Below are positions 52,594-64,000 of a stretch of 64,000 bases of DNA, one piece after another. Both the position numbers and the translations under genes were made by a program. Source of the stretch: Calliopsis andreniformis (lineage: Eukaryota; Arthropoda; Insecta; Hymenoptera; Andrenidae); assembly GCF_051401765.1 (NCBI RefSeq), contig NW_027480423.1, positions 17,112,001 through 17,176,000 of the forward strand, given 5' to 3'. The notes beneath the pieces were generated by a model that searched no databases, was not told the origin of the DNA, and saw only the letters and a program-made list of their open reading frames with translations. The stretch's first letter is position 1. The number at the start of each line of letters is the position of its first letter.

Positions 52594-53859
52594 TCATTAC
52601 TTTCGCACTGGTTGCAATTAGTCATGCTATACGATGGAAAATCAGTTGCATTTTTATTGTATTTTATGCTTCTGGCGTTAGCTTCTAAGGATGTGGCTTT
52701 TAGCTGCGGTGGATCAACGCCGTAGAGTGACGCCTAGGTTGCCCGGCACGTAGAAATGACCATTACTTTCACAATGTTTGCAATTATTCATTTTATACGA
52801 TGGTAATCTGTTGTACTTATATTGCATTTTATTCTTCTGGCGTCGACTTCTTAGGCCCTAACTACTCGATCTGCTGGAACAACGATCTAGAGTGAAGCCT
52901 AGGTTGCCAGGAACGTAGAAATGACCATTACTTTCGCACTGTTTGCTAATATACATTATATACGATGGAAAGGCTGTTGTATTTATATTGTATTTTATGC
53001 TTCTGGCGTTGACTTCTTAGGCCCTAACTATTTAACCTGGTGGAGCACCGCCCTAGAGTGAAGACTAGGTTGCCCGGGACGTAGAATATACCATTACCTT
53101 CACACTGGTTGCAATTATTCCTGTTATACGATGGAAAAACTGTTGCATCTTTAATGTGTTTTATGCTTCTGGCGTTGACTTCTTAGGCCCTAACTATTCC
53201 GTCTGGTGGAACAACGCCCTAGAGTGAAGCCTAGGTTGCCCGGAACGTAGAAATGACCATAACTTCACACTGGCAGCAATTATTCATGCTATACGATGGA
53301 AAAGCTGTTGTATTTATATCGTATTTTATGCTGCTGGCGTTGACTTCTTAGGCCCTAACTATTCCATCTGGTCGAGCAACGCCCTAGGGTGAGGCCTAGG
53401 TTGCCCGGAACGTAGAAATGACCATTACCTTCACACTGGTTGCAATTACTCCTGTTATACGATGGAAAAACTGTTGCATCTTTATTGTATTTTATGGATC
53501 TGGCGTTGACTTCTTAGGCCCCAACTATTCGATCTGGTGGAGCAACGTCCTAGAGTGAAGCCTAGGTTGCCCGGAACGTACAAATGACCATGACATTCAC
53601 ACTGGTTACCATTATTCGTTTTATACGATGGAAAAGCTGTTGTATTTATATTGTATTTTATGCTCCTGGCGTTGACTTCTAAGGCCGTAGCTATTAGATG
53701 TGGTGGAGCAACGCCCTAGAGTGACGCCTAGGTTGACCGGAACGTAGAAATGACCATTACTTTCACAATGTCTGCAATTATTCGTTTTCTACGATGGAAA
53801 AGCTGTTGTATTTGTATCGTATTTTATGCTTCTGGCGTTGACTTCCTAGACCCTAACTA
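52594..53859 (+). repeat. Diverged units between the 9-unit and 16-unit repeats
   Basis: About 7.6 units with many private changes, for example GGATGTGGCTTTTAGCTGCGG near 52,688 and GATGGTAATCTG near 52,798. 52,930-53,170 resembles 61,720-61,960 (GCTAATATA, TTTAACCTGGTGGAGCACC, ACCATTACC). No longer partner and no gene seen. Confidence 0.72.
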
Positions 53860-55610
53860 TTCCATCTGGTGGAGCAACGCCCTAGTGTCAAGCCTAGGTT
53901 GCCCGGAACGTAGAAATGACCATTACTTTCACAATGTTCGCAATCATTCATTTTATACGATGGAAAGACTGTTGTACTTATATTGTATTTTATGCTTCGG
54001 GCGTTGACTTCTAAGGCCCTAACTATTCGATTTGGTGGAGCAACGCCCTACAGTGAAGTCTAGGTTGCCCGGAACGTAGATATGACCATTACTTTCACAA
54101 TATTTGCAATTACTCACTTTATACAATGGAAAAACTGTTGTACTTATATCGTATTTTATTCTTCTGGCGTTGACTTCTTTGGCCCTGTCTGCTCGATCTG
54201 GTGGAACAGCGCGCTAGAATGAAGCCTATGTTGCCCGGAACGTAGAAATGACCATTACTTTCACACTGTCTGCAAACATACATTATATACGATGGAAAAG
54301 CTGTTGCACTTATATTGTAATTTATGCTTCGGGCGTTGACTTGTAAGGCCCTAGCTATTCGATCTGGTGGAGCAACGGCCTAGAGTGAAGCCTAGGTTGC
54401 CCGGAACGTAGAAATGACCATAACTTTCACACTGGTTGCCATTATTCGTTTTATACGATGGAAAAGCTTTTGTATTTATATCGAATTTTATGCTGCTGGC
54501 GTCGACTTCTTAGGCCCCAACTATTCCATCTGGTGGAACAACGACCTATGGTGAAGCCTAGGTTGCCCGGGACGTAGAAATGACCATAACTTTCACCCTG
54601 GAAGCAATTATTCGTTTTATACATGGAAAAGCTGTTCTATTTATTTTGTATGTTATGCTTCGGGCGTTGACTTCTAAGGCCCTAGCTATTCGATCTGGTG
54701 GAGCAACGCCCTAGAGTGAAACCTAGGTTACCCGGAACGTAGAAATGACCAGTACCTTCACACTGTTTGCAGTTATTCCTGTTGTACGATGGAAAAACTG
54801 TTGCATCTTTATTGTATTTCATGCTTCTGGCGTTGACTTCTAAGGCCCTAACTATTCGATCTGGTGGAGTAACGCCCTAGGGTGACGCCTAGGTTACCCG
54901 GAACGTAGAAATGACCATTACTTACACACTGTTTGCAATTATTCGTTTTATACGATGGGAAAACTGTTGCACCTTTATTGTATTTCATGCATCTGGCGTT
55001 GACATCTAAGGCCCTAACTATTCGATCTGGTGGAGCAAGGCCCTAGAGTGAAGCCTAGGTTGCCCGGAACGTAGAAATGACCAGTACTTTCACACTGGTT
55101 GCAGTTATTCGTTTTATACAATGAAAAACTGTTCTATTTATTATGAATTTTATGCTTCGGGCGCTGACTTCTAAGGCCCTAACTATTCGATCTGGTGGAG
55201 CAACGCCCTATAGTGAAGCCTAGGTTGCCCGGAACGTATAAATGACCATAACATTCACACTGGTTACCATTATTCGTTTTATATGATGGAAAAGCTGTTG
55301 TATTTATGTCGTATTTTATGCTTCTGACGTCGACTTCTAAGGCACTAACTATTCGCTCAGGTGGAGCAACGCCCTAGAGTGAAGCCTAGGTTGTCCGGAA
55401 CGTACAAATGACCATTACATTCACACTGGTTGCAATTATTCCTGTTATACGATGGAAAAACTGTTGCATCTTTATTGTATTTTATGCTTCTGGCGTTGAC
55501 TTCTTAGGCCCTAACTATTCGATCTGGTGGAGCAACGCCCTAGAGTGAAGCCTAGGTTGTCCGGAACGTACAAATGACCATTACTTTCACACTGGTTGCA
55601 ATTATTCATG
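53860..55610 (+). repeat. 16-unit higher-order repeat (about 2,653 bp), partial copy 1
   Basis: It matches 56,513-58,245 at a shift of 2,653 bp (16 units less 3 bp). Tracers are CCTAGTGTCAAGCC (53,881, 56,534, 59,188), CTACAGTGAAGTCTAGG (54,049, 56,702, 59,356), CTTTGGCCCTGTCTGCTCG and GATGGGAAAACTG. Small differences such as GATATGACC at 54,080 separate it from copies 2 and 3. Confidence 0.9.
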
Positions 55611-55899
55611 CTATACGATTGAAGAACAGTTGCATTTTTATTGTATTTGCTGCTTCTGTATTTGAATTCTAAGGTCCTAGCTATTCGATCTGGTGGGGCA
55701 ACGCCTCAGTGTTAAGCCTAGGATGCCCGAAACGTCGAAATGGTCATTACTTTCGCACTGGTTGCAATTATTCCTGTTATACGATGGTAAAACTGTTGTA
55801 TTTTTATTGTATTGTATGCTTCAGGCGATGACTTCTAAGGCCCTAACTATTCGATCTGTTGGAACAACGCCCTGGAGCGAAGCCTAGGTTGCCCGGAAC

Positions 55900-58553
55900 G
55901 TAGAAATGACCATAACTTCACACTGGTTGCTATTATTCGTCTTATACGATGAAAAAACTGTTATATTTATATTGCATTTTATGCTTCTAGCATTGACTTC
56001 TTAGGCCCTAACTATTCGATCTGTTGGAAAAACGCCCTAGAGTGAAGCCTGCGATGCCCGGAACGTAGAAATGATCATTACCTTCACGCTTGTTGCAATT
56101 ATTCCTGTTATACGATGAAAAAACTGTTGTATTTTTATTGCTTTTTTTCCTTCAGGCGTTGACTTCTAAGGCCGTAGCTATTCGATGTGGTGGAGCAACG
56201 TCCTACAGTGACGTCTAGGTTGCCCGGAACGTAGAAATGATGATTACTTTCACAATGTTTGCAATTATTCACTTTATACAATGGAAAAACTGTTGTACTT
56301 ATATCGTCTTTTATTCTTCTGGCGTTGACTTCTTAGGCCCTGTCTGTTCGATCTGGTGGAACAGCGCCCTAGAATGAAGCCTAGGTAGCCCGGAACGTAG
56401 AAATGACTATTACTTTCACTCTGTTTGCAAATATACATTATATACGATGGAAAAGCTGTTGCACTTATATTGTAATTTATGCTTCGGGCGTTGACTTCTA
56501 AGGCCCTAGCTATTCCATCTGGTGGAGCAACGCCCTAGTGTCAAGCCTAGGTTGCCCGGAACGTAGAAATGACCATTACTTTCACAATGTTCGCAATCAT
56601 TCATTTTATACGATGGAAAGACTGTTGTACTTATATTGTATTTTATGCTTCGGGCGTTGACTTCTAAGGCCCTAACTATTCGATTTGGTGGAGCAACGCC
56701 CTACAGTGAAGTCTAGGTTGCCCGGAACGTAGAAATGACCATTACTTTCACAATGTTTGCAATTACTCACTTTATACAATGGAAAAACTGTTGTACTTAT
56801 ATCGTATTTTATTCTTCTGGCGTTGACTTCTTTGGCCCTGTCTGCTCGATCTGGTGGAACAGCGCGCTAGAATGAAGCCTATGTTGCCCGGAACGTAGAA
56901 ATGACCATTACTTTCACACTGTTTGCAAATATACATTATATACGATGGAAAAGCTGTTGCACTTATATTGTAATTTATGCTTCGGGCGTTGACTTGTAAG
57001 GCCCTAGCTATTCGATCTGGTGGAGCAACGGCCTAGAGTGAAGCCTAGGTTGCCCGGAACGTAGAAATGACCATAACTTTCACACTGGTTGCCATTATTC
57101 GTTTTATACGATGGAAAAGCTGTTGTATTTATATCGAATTTTATGCTGCTGGCGTCGACTTCTTAGGCCCCAACTATTCCATCTGGTGGAACAACGACCT
57201 ATGGTGAAGCCTAGGTTGCCCGGGACGTAGAAATGACCATAACTTTCACCCTGGAAGCAATTATTCGTTTTATACATGGAAAAGCTGTTCTATTTATTTT
57301 GTATGTTATGCTTCGGGCGTTGACTTCTAAGGCCCTAGCTATTCGATCTGGTGGAGCAACGCCCTAGAGTGAAACCTAGGTTACCCGGAACGTAGAAATG
57401 ACCAGTACCTTCACACTGTTTGCAGTTATTCCTGTTGTACGATGGAAAAACTGTTGCATCTTTATTGTATTTCATGCTTCTGGCTTTGACTTCTAAGGCC
57501 CTAACTATTCGATCTGGTGCAGTAACGCCCTAGGGTGACGCCTAGGTTACCCGGAACGTAGAAATGACCATTACTTACACACTGTTTGCAATTATTCGTT
57601 TTATACGATGGGAAAACTGTTGCACCTTTATTGTATTTCATGCATCTGGCGTTGACATCTAAGGCCCTAACTATTCGATCTGGTGGAGCAAGGCCCTAGA
57701 GTGAAGCCTAGGTTGCCCGGAACGTAGAAATGACCAGTACTTTCACACTGGTTGCAGTTATTCGTTTTATACAATGAAAAACTGTTCTATTTATTATGAA
57801 TTTTATGCTTCGGGCGCTGACTTCTAAGGCCCTAACTATTCGATCTGGTGGAGCAACGCCCTATAGTGAAGCCTAGGTTGCCCGGAACGTATAAATGACC
57901 ATAACATTCACACTGGTTACCATTATTCGTTTTATACGATGGAAAAGCTGTTGTATTTATGTCGTATTTTATGCTTCTGACGTCGACTTCTAAGGCACTA
58001 ACTATTCGCTCAGGTGGAGCAACGCCCTAGAGTGAAGCCTAGGTTGTCCGGAACGTACAAATGACCATTACATTCACACTGGTTGCAATTATTCCTGTTA
58101 TACGATGGAAAAACTGTTGCATCTTTATTGTATTTTATGCTTCTGGCGTTGACTTCTTAGGCCCTAACTATTCGATCTGGTGGAGCAACGCCCTAGAGTG
58201 AAGCCTAGGTTGTCCGGAACGTACAAATGACCATTACTTTCACACTGGTTGCCATTATTCGTTTTATACGATGGAAGAGCTGTTGTATTTATGTCGTATT
58301 TCATGCTTCTGACGTCGACTTCTAAGGCACTAACTATTCGCTCAGGTGGAGCAACGCCCTAGAGTGAAGCCTAGGTTGTCCGGAACGTACAAATGACCAT
58401 TACATTCACACTGGTTGCAATTATTCCTGTTATACGATGGAAAAACTGTTGCATCTTTATTGTATTTTATGCTTCTGGCGTTGACTTCTTAGGCCCTAAC
58501 TATTCGATCTGGTGGAGCAACGTCCTAGAGTGAAGCCTAGGTTGCCCGGAACG
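55900..58553 (+). repeat. 16-unit higher-order repeat, copy 2 (2,654 bp)
   Basis: This complete unit matches 58,554 onward at 2,654 bp. It contains a 2-unit local duplication (57,930-58,240 against 58,262-58,553, shift 332 bp) marked by GACGTCGACTTCTAAGGCAC and CGCTCAGGTGG, absent at the equivalent place in copy 1. A differing base is GGCTTTGAC at 57,482, where copies 1 and 3 have GGCGTTGAC. Confidence 0.9.
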
Positions 58554-61440
58554 TAGAAATGACCATAACTTTCACACTGGTTGCTATTATTCGTCTTATA
58601 CGATGAAAAGACTGTTATATTTATATTGCATTTTATGCTTCTAGCATTGACTTCTTAGGCCCTAACTATTCGATCTGTTGGAACAACGCCCTAGAGTGAA
58701 GCCTGCGATGCCCGGAACGTAGAAATGATCATTACCTTCACGCTTGTTGCAATTATTCCTGTTATACGATGAAAAAACTGTTGTATTTTTATTGCTTTTT
58801 TTCCTTCAGGCGTTGACTTCTAAGGCCGTAGCTATTCGATGTGGTGGAGCAACGTCCTACAGTGACGTCTAGGTTGCCCGGAACGTAGAAATGATGATTA
58901 CTTTCACAATGTTTGCAATTATTCACTTTATACAATGGAAAAACTGTTGTACTTATATCGTCTTTTATTCTTCTGGCGTTGACTTCTTAGGCCCTGTCTG
59001 TTCGATCTGGTGGAACAGCGCCCTAGAATGAAGCCTAGGTAGCCCGGAACGTAGAAATGACTATTACTTTCACTCTGTTTGCAAATATACATTATATACG
59101 ATGGAAAAGCTGTTGCACTTATATTGTAATTTATGCTTCGGGCGTTGACTTCTAAGGCCCTAGCTATTCCATCTGGAGGAGCAACGCCCTAGTGTCAAGC
59201 CTAGGTTGCCCGGAACGTAGAAATGACCATTACTTTCACAATGTTCGCAATCATTCATTTTATACGATGGAAAGACTGTTGTACTTATATTGTATTTTAT
59301 GCTTCGGGCGTTGACTTCTAAGGCCCTAACTATTCGATTTGGTGGAGCAACGCCCTACAGTGAAGTCTAGGTTGCCCGGAACGTAGAAATGACCATTACT
59401 TTCACAATGTTTGCAATTACTCACTTTATACAATGGAAAAACTGTTGTACTTATATCGTATTTTATTCTTCTGGCGTTGACTTCTTTGGCCCTGTCTGCT
59501 CGATCTGGTGGAACAGCGCGCTAGAATGAAGCCTATGTTGCCCGGAACGTAGAAATGACCATTACTTTCACACTGTTTGCAAATATACATTATATACGAT
59601 GGAAAAGCTGTTGCACTTATATTGTAATTTATGCTTCGGGCGTTGACTTGTAAGGCCCTAGCTATTCGATCTGGTGGAGCAACGGCCTAGAGTGAAGCCT
59701 AGGTTGCCCGGAACGTAGAAATGACCATAACTTTCACACTGGTTGCCATTATTCGTTTTATACGATGGAAAAGCTGTTGTATTTATATCGAATTTTATGC
59801 TGCTGGCGTCGACTTCTTAGGCCCCAACTATTCCATCTGGTGGAACAACGACCTATGGTGAAGCCTAGTTTGCCCGGGACGTAGAAATGACCATAACTTT
59901 CACCCTGGAAGCAATTATTCGTTTTATACATGGAAAAGCTGTTCTATTTATTTTGTATGTTATGCTTCGGGCGTTGACTTCTAAGGCCCTAGCTATTCGA
60001 TCTGGTGGAGCAACGCCCTAGAGTGAAACCTAGGTTACCCGGAACGTAGAAATGACCAGTACCTTCACACTGTTTGCAGTTATTCCTGTTGTACGATGGA
60101 AAAACTGTTGCATCTTTATTGTATTTCATGCTTCTGGCGTTGACTTCTAAGGCCCTAACTATTCGATCTGGTGGAGTAACGCCCTAGGGTGACGCCTAGG
60201 TTACCCGGAACGTAGAAATGACCATTACTTACACACTGTTTGCAATTATTCGTTTTATACGATGGGAAAACTGTTGCACCTTTATTGTATTTCATGCATC
60301 TGGCGTTGACATCTAAGGCCCTAACTATTCGATCTGGTGGAGCAAGGCCCTAGAGTGAAGCCTAGGTTGCCCGGAACGTAGAAATGACCATTACTTTCAC
60401 ACTGTTTGCAAATATACATTATATACGATGGAAAAGCTGTTGCACTTATATTGTAATTTATGCTTCGGGCGTTGACTTGTAAGGCCCTAGCTATTCGATC
60501 TGGTGGAGCAACGGCCTAGAGTGAAGCCTAGGTTGCCCGGAACGTAGAAATGACCATAACTTTCACACTGGTTGCCATTATTCGTTTTATACGATGGAAA
60601 AGCTGTTGTATTTATATCGAATTTTATGCTGCTGGCGTCGACTTCTTAGGCCCCAACTATTCCATCTGGTGGAACAACGACCTATGGTGAAGCCTAGGTT
60701 GCCCGGGACGTAGAAATGAGCATAACTTTCACCCTGGAAGCAATTATTCGTTTTATACATGGAAAAGCTGTTCTATTTATTTTGTATGTTATGCTTCGGG
60801 CGTTGACTTCTAAGGCCCTAGCTATTCGATCTGGTGGAGCAACGCCCTAGAGTGAAACCTAGGTTACCCGGAACGTAGAAATGACCAGTACCTTCACACT
60901 GTTTGCAGTTATTCCTGTTGTACGATGGAAAAACTGTTGCATCTTTATTGTATTTCATGCTTCTGGCGTTGACTTCTAAGGCCCTAACTATTCGATCTGG
61001 TGGAGTAACGCCCTAGGGTGACGCCTAGGTTACCCAGAACGTAGAAATGACCATTACTTACACACTGTTTGCAATTATTCGTTTTATACGATGGGAAAAC
61101 TGTTGCACCTTTATTGTATTTCATGCATCTGGCGTTGACATCTAAGGCCCTAACTATTCGATCTGGTGGAGCAAGGCCCTAGAGTGAAGCCTAGGTTGCC
61201 CGGAACGTAGAAATGACCAGTACTTTCACACTGGTTGCAGTTATTCGTTTTATACAATGAAAAACTGTTCTATTTATTATGAATTTTATGCTTCGGGCGC
61301 TGACTTCTAAGGCCCTAACTATTCGATCTGGTGGAGCAACGCCCTATAGTGAAGCCTAGGTTGCCCGGAACGTATAAATGACCATAACATTCACACTGGT
61401 TACCATTATTCGTTTTATACGATGGAAAAGCTGTTGTATT
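58554..61440 (+). repeat. 16-unit higher-order repeat, copy 3, with 5-unit expansion
   Basis: 58,554-60,375 matches 55,900-57,721. Then 59,547-60,375 is repeated as 60,376-61,204 (shift 829 bp, 5 units less 1 bp). 61,205-61,440 resumes alignment with 57,722-57,957, now at 3,483 bp (21 units less 3 bp). After 61,440 the match is lost. Confidence 0.9.
60376..61204 (+). repeat. 5-unit tandem duplication (829 bp), second copy
   Basis: It repeats 59,547-60,375. Tracers are GCAAATATACATTATATACG (59,580 and 60,409), GTTGACTTGTAAGGCCC and TGTATGTTATGCTTCGGGC. Single changes such as AAATGAGCATAAC near 60,714 and TTACCCAGAACG near 61,030 mark the copy. Confidence 0.9.
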
Positions 61441-64000
61441 TATATCGTATTTTATGCTTCTGGCGCTGATTTCTTAGACCCTAACTATTCCATCTGGTGG
61501 TAGAACGCCCTGGAGCGAAGCCTAGGTTGCCCGGAACGTAGAAATGACCATAACTTTCACACTGGTAGCAACTATTCGTTTTATACATGGAAAAACTGTT
61601 CTACTTATTTTGTATTTTATGCTTCTGGCGTTGACTTCTAAGGCCCTACCTATTCGATCTGGCGGAGCAACACCCTACAGTGAAGCCTAGGTTGCTCGGA
61701 ACGTAGAAATGACCATTACTTTCACACTGTTTGCTAATATAAATTATATACGATGGAAAGGCTGTTGTATTTATACTTTATTTTATACTTCTGGCGTTGA
61801 CTTCTTAGGCTCTAACTGTTTAACCTGGTGGAGCACCGCCCTAGAGTGAAGAGTAGGTTGCCCGGAACGTAGAACATACCATTACCTTCACACTGGTTGC
61901 AATTATTCCTGTTATACGATGGAAAAACTGTTGCATCTTTATTGTATTTTATGCTTCTGGCGTTGAGTTCTCAGGCCCCAACTATTCCATCTGGTGGAAC
62001 AACGGCCTAGGGTGAAGCCTAGGTTGCCCGGAACGTAGAAATGACCAACTCTTTGACACTGGTAGCAATTATTCGTTTTATACATGGAAAATCTGTTGTA
62101 TTTATTTTGTATTTTATGCTTCTGGCGTTGACTTCTAAGGCACTAACTATTCGATCAGGTGGAGCAACGCCCAGAAGTGAAGCCTAGGTTGTCCGGAACG
62201 TACAAATGACCATTACATTCACACTGGTTGCAATTATTCCTGTTATACGATGGAAAAACTGTTGCATCTTTATTGTATTTTATGCTTCTGGCGTTGACTT
62301 CTTAGGCCCTAACTATTCGATCTGGTGGAGCAACGTACTAGAGTGAAGCCTAGGTTGCCCGGAACGTAGAAATGACCATAACTTTCACACTGGGTGCAAT
62401 TATACGTTTTATACGATGGAAAAGCTGTTGTATTTATATCGTATTTTATGCCTCTGGCGTTGACTTCTTAGGCCCTAACTATTCCATCTGGTGGAACAAC
62501 GCACTAGGGTGAAGCCTAGGTTGCCCGGAACGTAGAAATGACCATAGCTTTCACACTGGTAGCAATTATTCGTTTTATACTTGTAAGAACTGTTCTATTT
62601 ATTTTGTATTTTATGCTTCTGGCGTTGACTTCTAAGGCCCTAAATATTCGATCTGGTGGTAGAACGCCCTAGAGTGAAGCCTAGGTTGCCCGGAACGTAG
62701 AAATGACCATCACTTTCACACTGGTTGCAATTATTCCTGTTATACGATGGAAAAACTCTTTTATATTTATCGTATTTTTAGCTTCGGGCGTTGACTTCTA
62801 TGGCCCTACCTATTCGATCTTTTGGAGCAACACCCTACAGTGAAGCCTGAGTTGCCCGGAACGTAGAAATGACCATAACTTTCACAATGGTTGCCATTAT
62901 TCGTTTTATGCGATTGAAAGACTGTTGTATTTATTTTGTAGTTTATGCTTCTGGCGTTGAATTCCAAGGCCCTAACACTTCGACCTGGTGGAGCAATGCC
63001 TCAGGGTTAAGTCTAGGATGCCGGAAACGTCGAAATGATCATTAATTTCTCACTGGTTGCAACTACTCATGCTAAACGATGGAAAAACTGTTGCATTTTT
63101 ATTGTTTTTCTGCTTCTGGCTTTGACTTCTAAGGTCCTAGCTATTCGATCAGGTGAGGCAACGTCCAAGAGGGAAGCCTATGTTGCCCGGAACGTAGAAA
63201 TGACCATAACTTTCACACTGGGTGCAATTATTCGTTTTATACGATGGAAAAGCTATTGTATTTATATTGTATTTTATGCTTCTGGCGTTGACTTCTTAGG
63301 CCCTAACTATTCGATCTTGTGGAGCAATGCCTCAGAGTTAAGTCTGGGATGCCCGAAACGTCGAAATGATCGTTACTTTCAAACTGGTTGCAATTATTCA
63401 TGCTATACGATTGAAGAACTGTTGCATCTTAATTGTATTTTCTGCTTCTGTATTTGAATTCTAAGGTCCTAGCTATTCGATCTGGAGGGGCAACGCCTCA
63501 GAGTTAAGCCTAGGATGCCCGAAACGTCGAAATGGTCATTACTTTCGCACTGGTTGCAATTATTCGTCTTATACGATGGAAAAGTTGTTGTATTTATATC
63601 GTATTTTATGCTTCTGGCGTTGACTTCTTAGGCCTTAACCATTCGATCTGGTGGAACAACGCACTAGAGTGAAGTCTAGGTTGCCCGGAACGAAGAAATG
63701 ACCATCACTTTCACACTGGTTGCAATTATTCATATTATAGGATGGAAAACCTGTTGTATTTATATTGTAGTTTATGCTCCTGGTGTTGACTTCTAAGGCC
63801 CTAACTATTCAATCTGTTGGAGCAACGCGCTAGGGTGAAGCCTAGGCTGCCCGGGAAGTAGAAATGTCCATAACTTTCATACTGGTTGCAATTATTCGTT
63901 CTATACGTTGGAAAAACTGTTGTATTTATATTGTTTTTTATGCTTCTGGCGTTGACTTCTAAGGCCGTAGCTATTAGCTGTGGTGGAGCAACGCCCTACA
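61441..64000 (+). repeat. Diverged units at the right edge
   Basis: About 15 units with the highest divergence in the window. 62,125-62,335 resembles 55,345-55,555 (TAAGGCACTAACTATTCG, GTTGTCCGGAACGTACAAATG). 63,390-63,560 resembles 55,598-55,768 at 7,792 bp, sharing TGCTATACGATTGAAGAAC, GTATTTGAATTCTAAGG and GAAACGTCGAAATGGTC. No tight local duplication was found. A 140-codon open frame at 63,035-63,457 is repeat sequence and is not called as a gene. Confidence 0.75.

Larger units (their letters stand above)
1..64000 (+). repeat. 166-bp satellite DNA array, head to tail, about 386 units
   Basis: The same unit recurs from first to last base. Unit starts (the G of GACCAT) were measured at 160, 325, 491, 657, 823 and 989 and again at 63,700 and 63,866, giving a period of 165 to 166 bp. 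Landmarks in order are GACCATAACTTTCACACTGG, TTGCAATTATTCG, TTTTATACGATGG, TATTTTATGCTTC, GGCGTTGACTTCT, GGCCCTAACTATTCGATC, GGTGGAGCAACGCC, GTGAAGCCTAGGTTGCCC and GGAACGTAGAAAT. No unit is inverted and nothing unrelated interrupts the array. Unit length is close to nucleosome core plus a short linker, as in many centromeric satellites (established knowledge). Placement at a centromere or pericentromere is inference. Because 166 is not a multiple of 3, reading frame rotates at each unit, and no frame stays open long. Confidence 0.98.

Noticed and set aside
63035..63457. Open frame of 140 codons, the longest in the window
   Set aside because: It runs through about 2.5 satellite units, has no domain or codon bias of its own, and its translated text recurs in shorter frames elsewhere. 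Small unit-to-unit changes removed stops by chance.
1..64000. CRISPR array
   Set aside because: Regular spacing is present, but the whole unit is repeated, there are no short constant repeats with unique spacers, and no cas genes.
1..64000. Telomere-like CCCTAA in each unit
   Set aside because: It occurs as a single copy inside GGCCCTAAC and is never tandem, so it is not telomeric repeat.
1..64000. Transposon or retroelement insertion within the array
   Set aside because: Every stretch read as satellite in phase. No terminal repeats, target-site duplications, poly-A tails or transposase or reverse transcriptase text were seen.
1..64000. Breakpoint hotspot at one unit position
   Set aside because: Boundaries fall at different unit phases (GGTTGCAAT near 8,965, TTCACACGG near 25,551, GACCAT at 20,401, the second half near 53,860), so no single hotspot is supported.

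Overview
The whole 64 kb window is one uninterrupted head-to-tail satellite DNA array. I found no gene, RNA gene, transposon, CRISPR array or unique sequence. The repeat unit is 166 bp. With the unit set to begin at the conserved GACCAT (for example 657-822), the window opens at unit position 8 and closes at about unit position 135. It holds about 386 units, about 384 of them complete. From the first to the last unit start the register slips by only 38 bp in 383 periods, so indels are rare and small. All units lie in the same orientation.

The unit is split in composition. By hand count of a consensus, the first 80 bp are about 29% GC and the last 86 bp about 52% GC, giving about 41% overall. 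A tandem array of nucleosome-sized units with multi-unit higher-order repeats (HORs) is typical of centromeric or pericentromeric heterochromatin in a eukaryote. I cannot name the species. Most units carry TTCGTTTTATACGATGG, which fits 7 of the 9 fixed bases of the mammalian CENP-B box (NTTCGNNNNANNCGGGN). Some units reach 8 of 9.

Layout: 1-1,007 is a shifted copy of 8.1-9.5 kb. 1,950-4,725 holds an older, diverged 11-unit pair. 5,094-9,073 is a 12-unit tandem pair. 8,965-17,273 is a 25-unit (4,150 bp) tandem pair, and 18,409-22,190 is a rearranged third copy of it. 22.2-25.5 kb is a mosaic of related units. 25,551-45,788 holds three copies of a 36 to 46-unit block, almost identical, with an insert of about 870 bp of 25-unit-family sequence between copies 2 and 3. 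45.8-49.9 kb holds 1-, 4-, 10- and 14-unit repeats. 49,640-52,593 is a 9-unit pair. 53,860-61,440 is a 16-unit HOR in about three copies with internal 2-unit and 5-unit expansions. 61.4-64 kb is diverged units.

The nesting of repeat sizes, all whole numbers of units, is what repeated unequal exchange or block amplification would leave. The open reading frames present (longest 140 codons) are by-products of the repeat and are not annotated as genes. The interest here lies in the repeat architecture and the CENP-B-box-like site.
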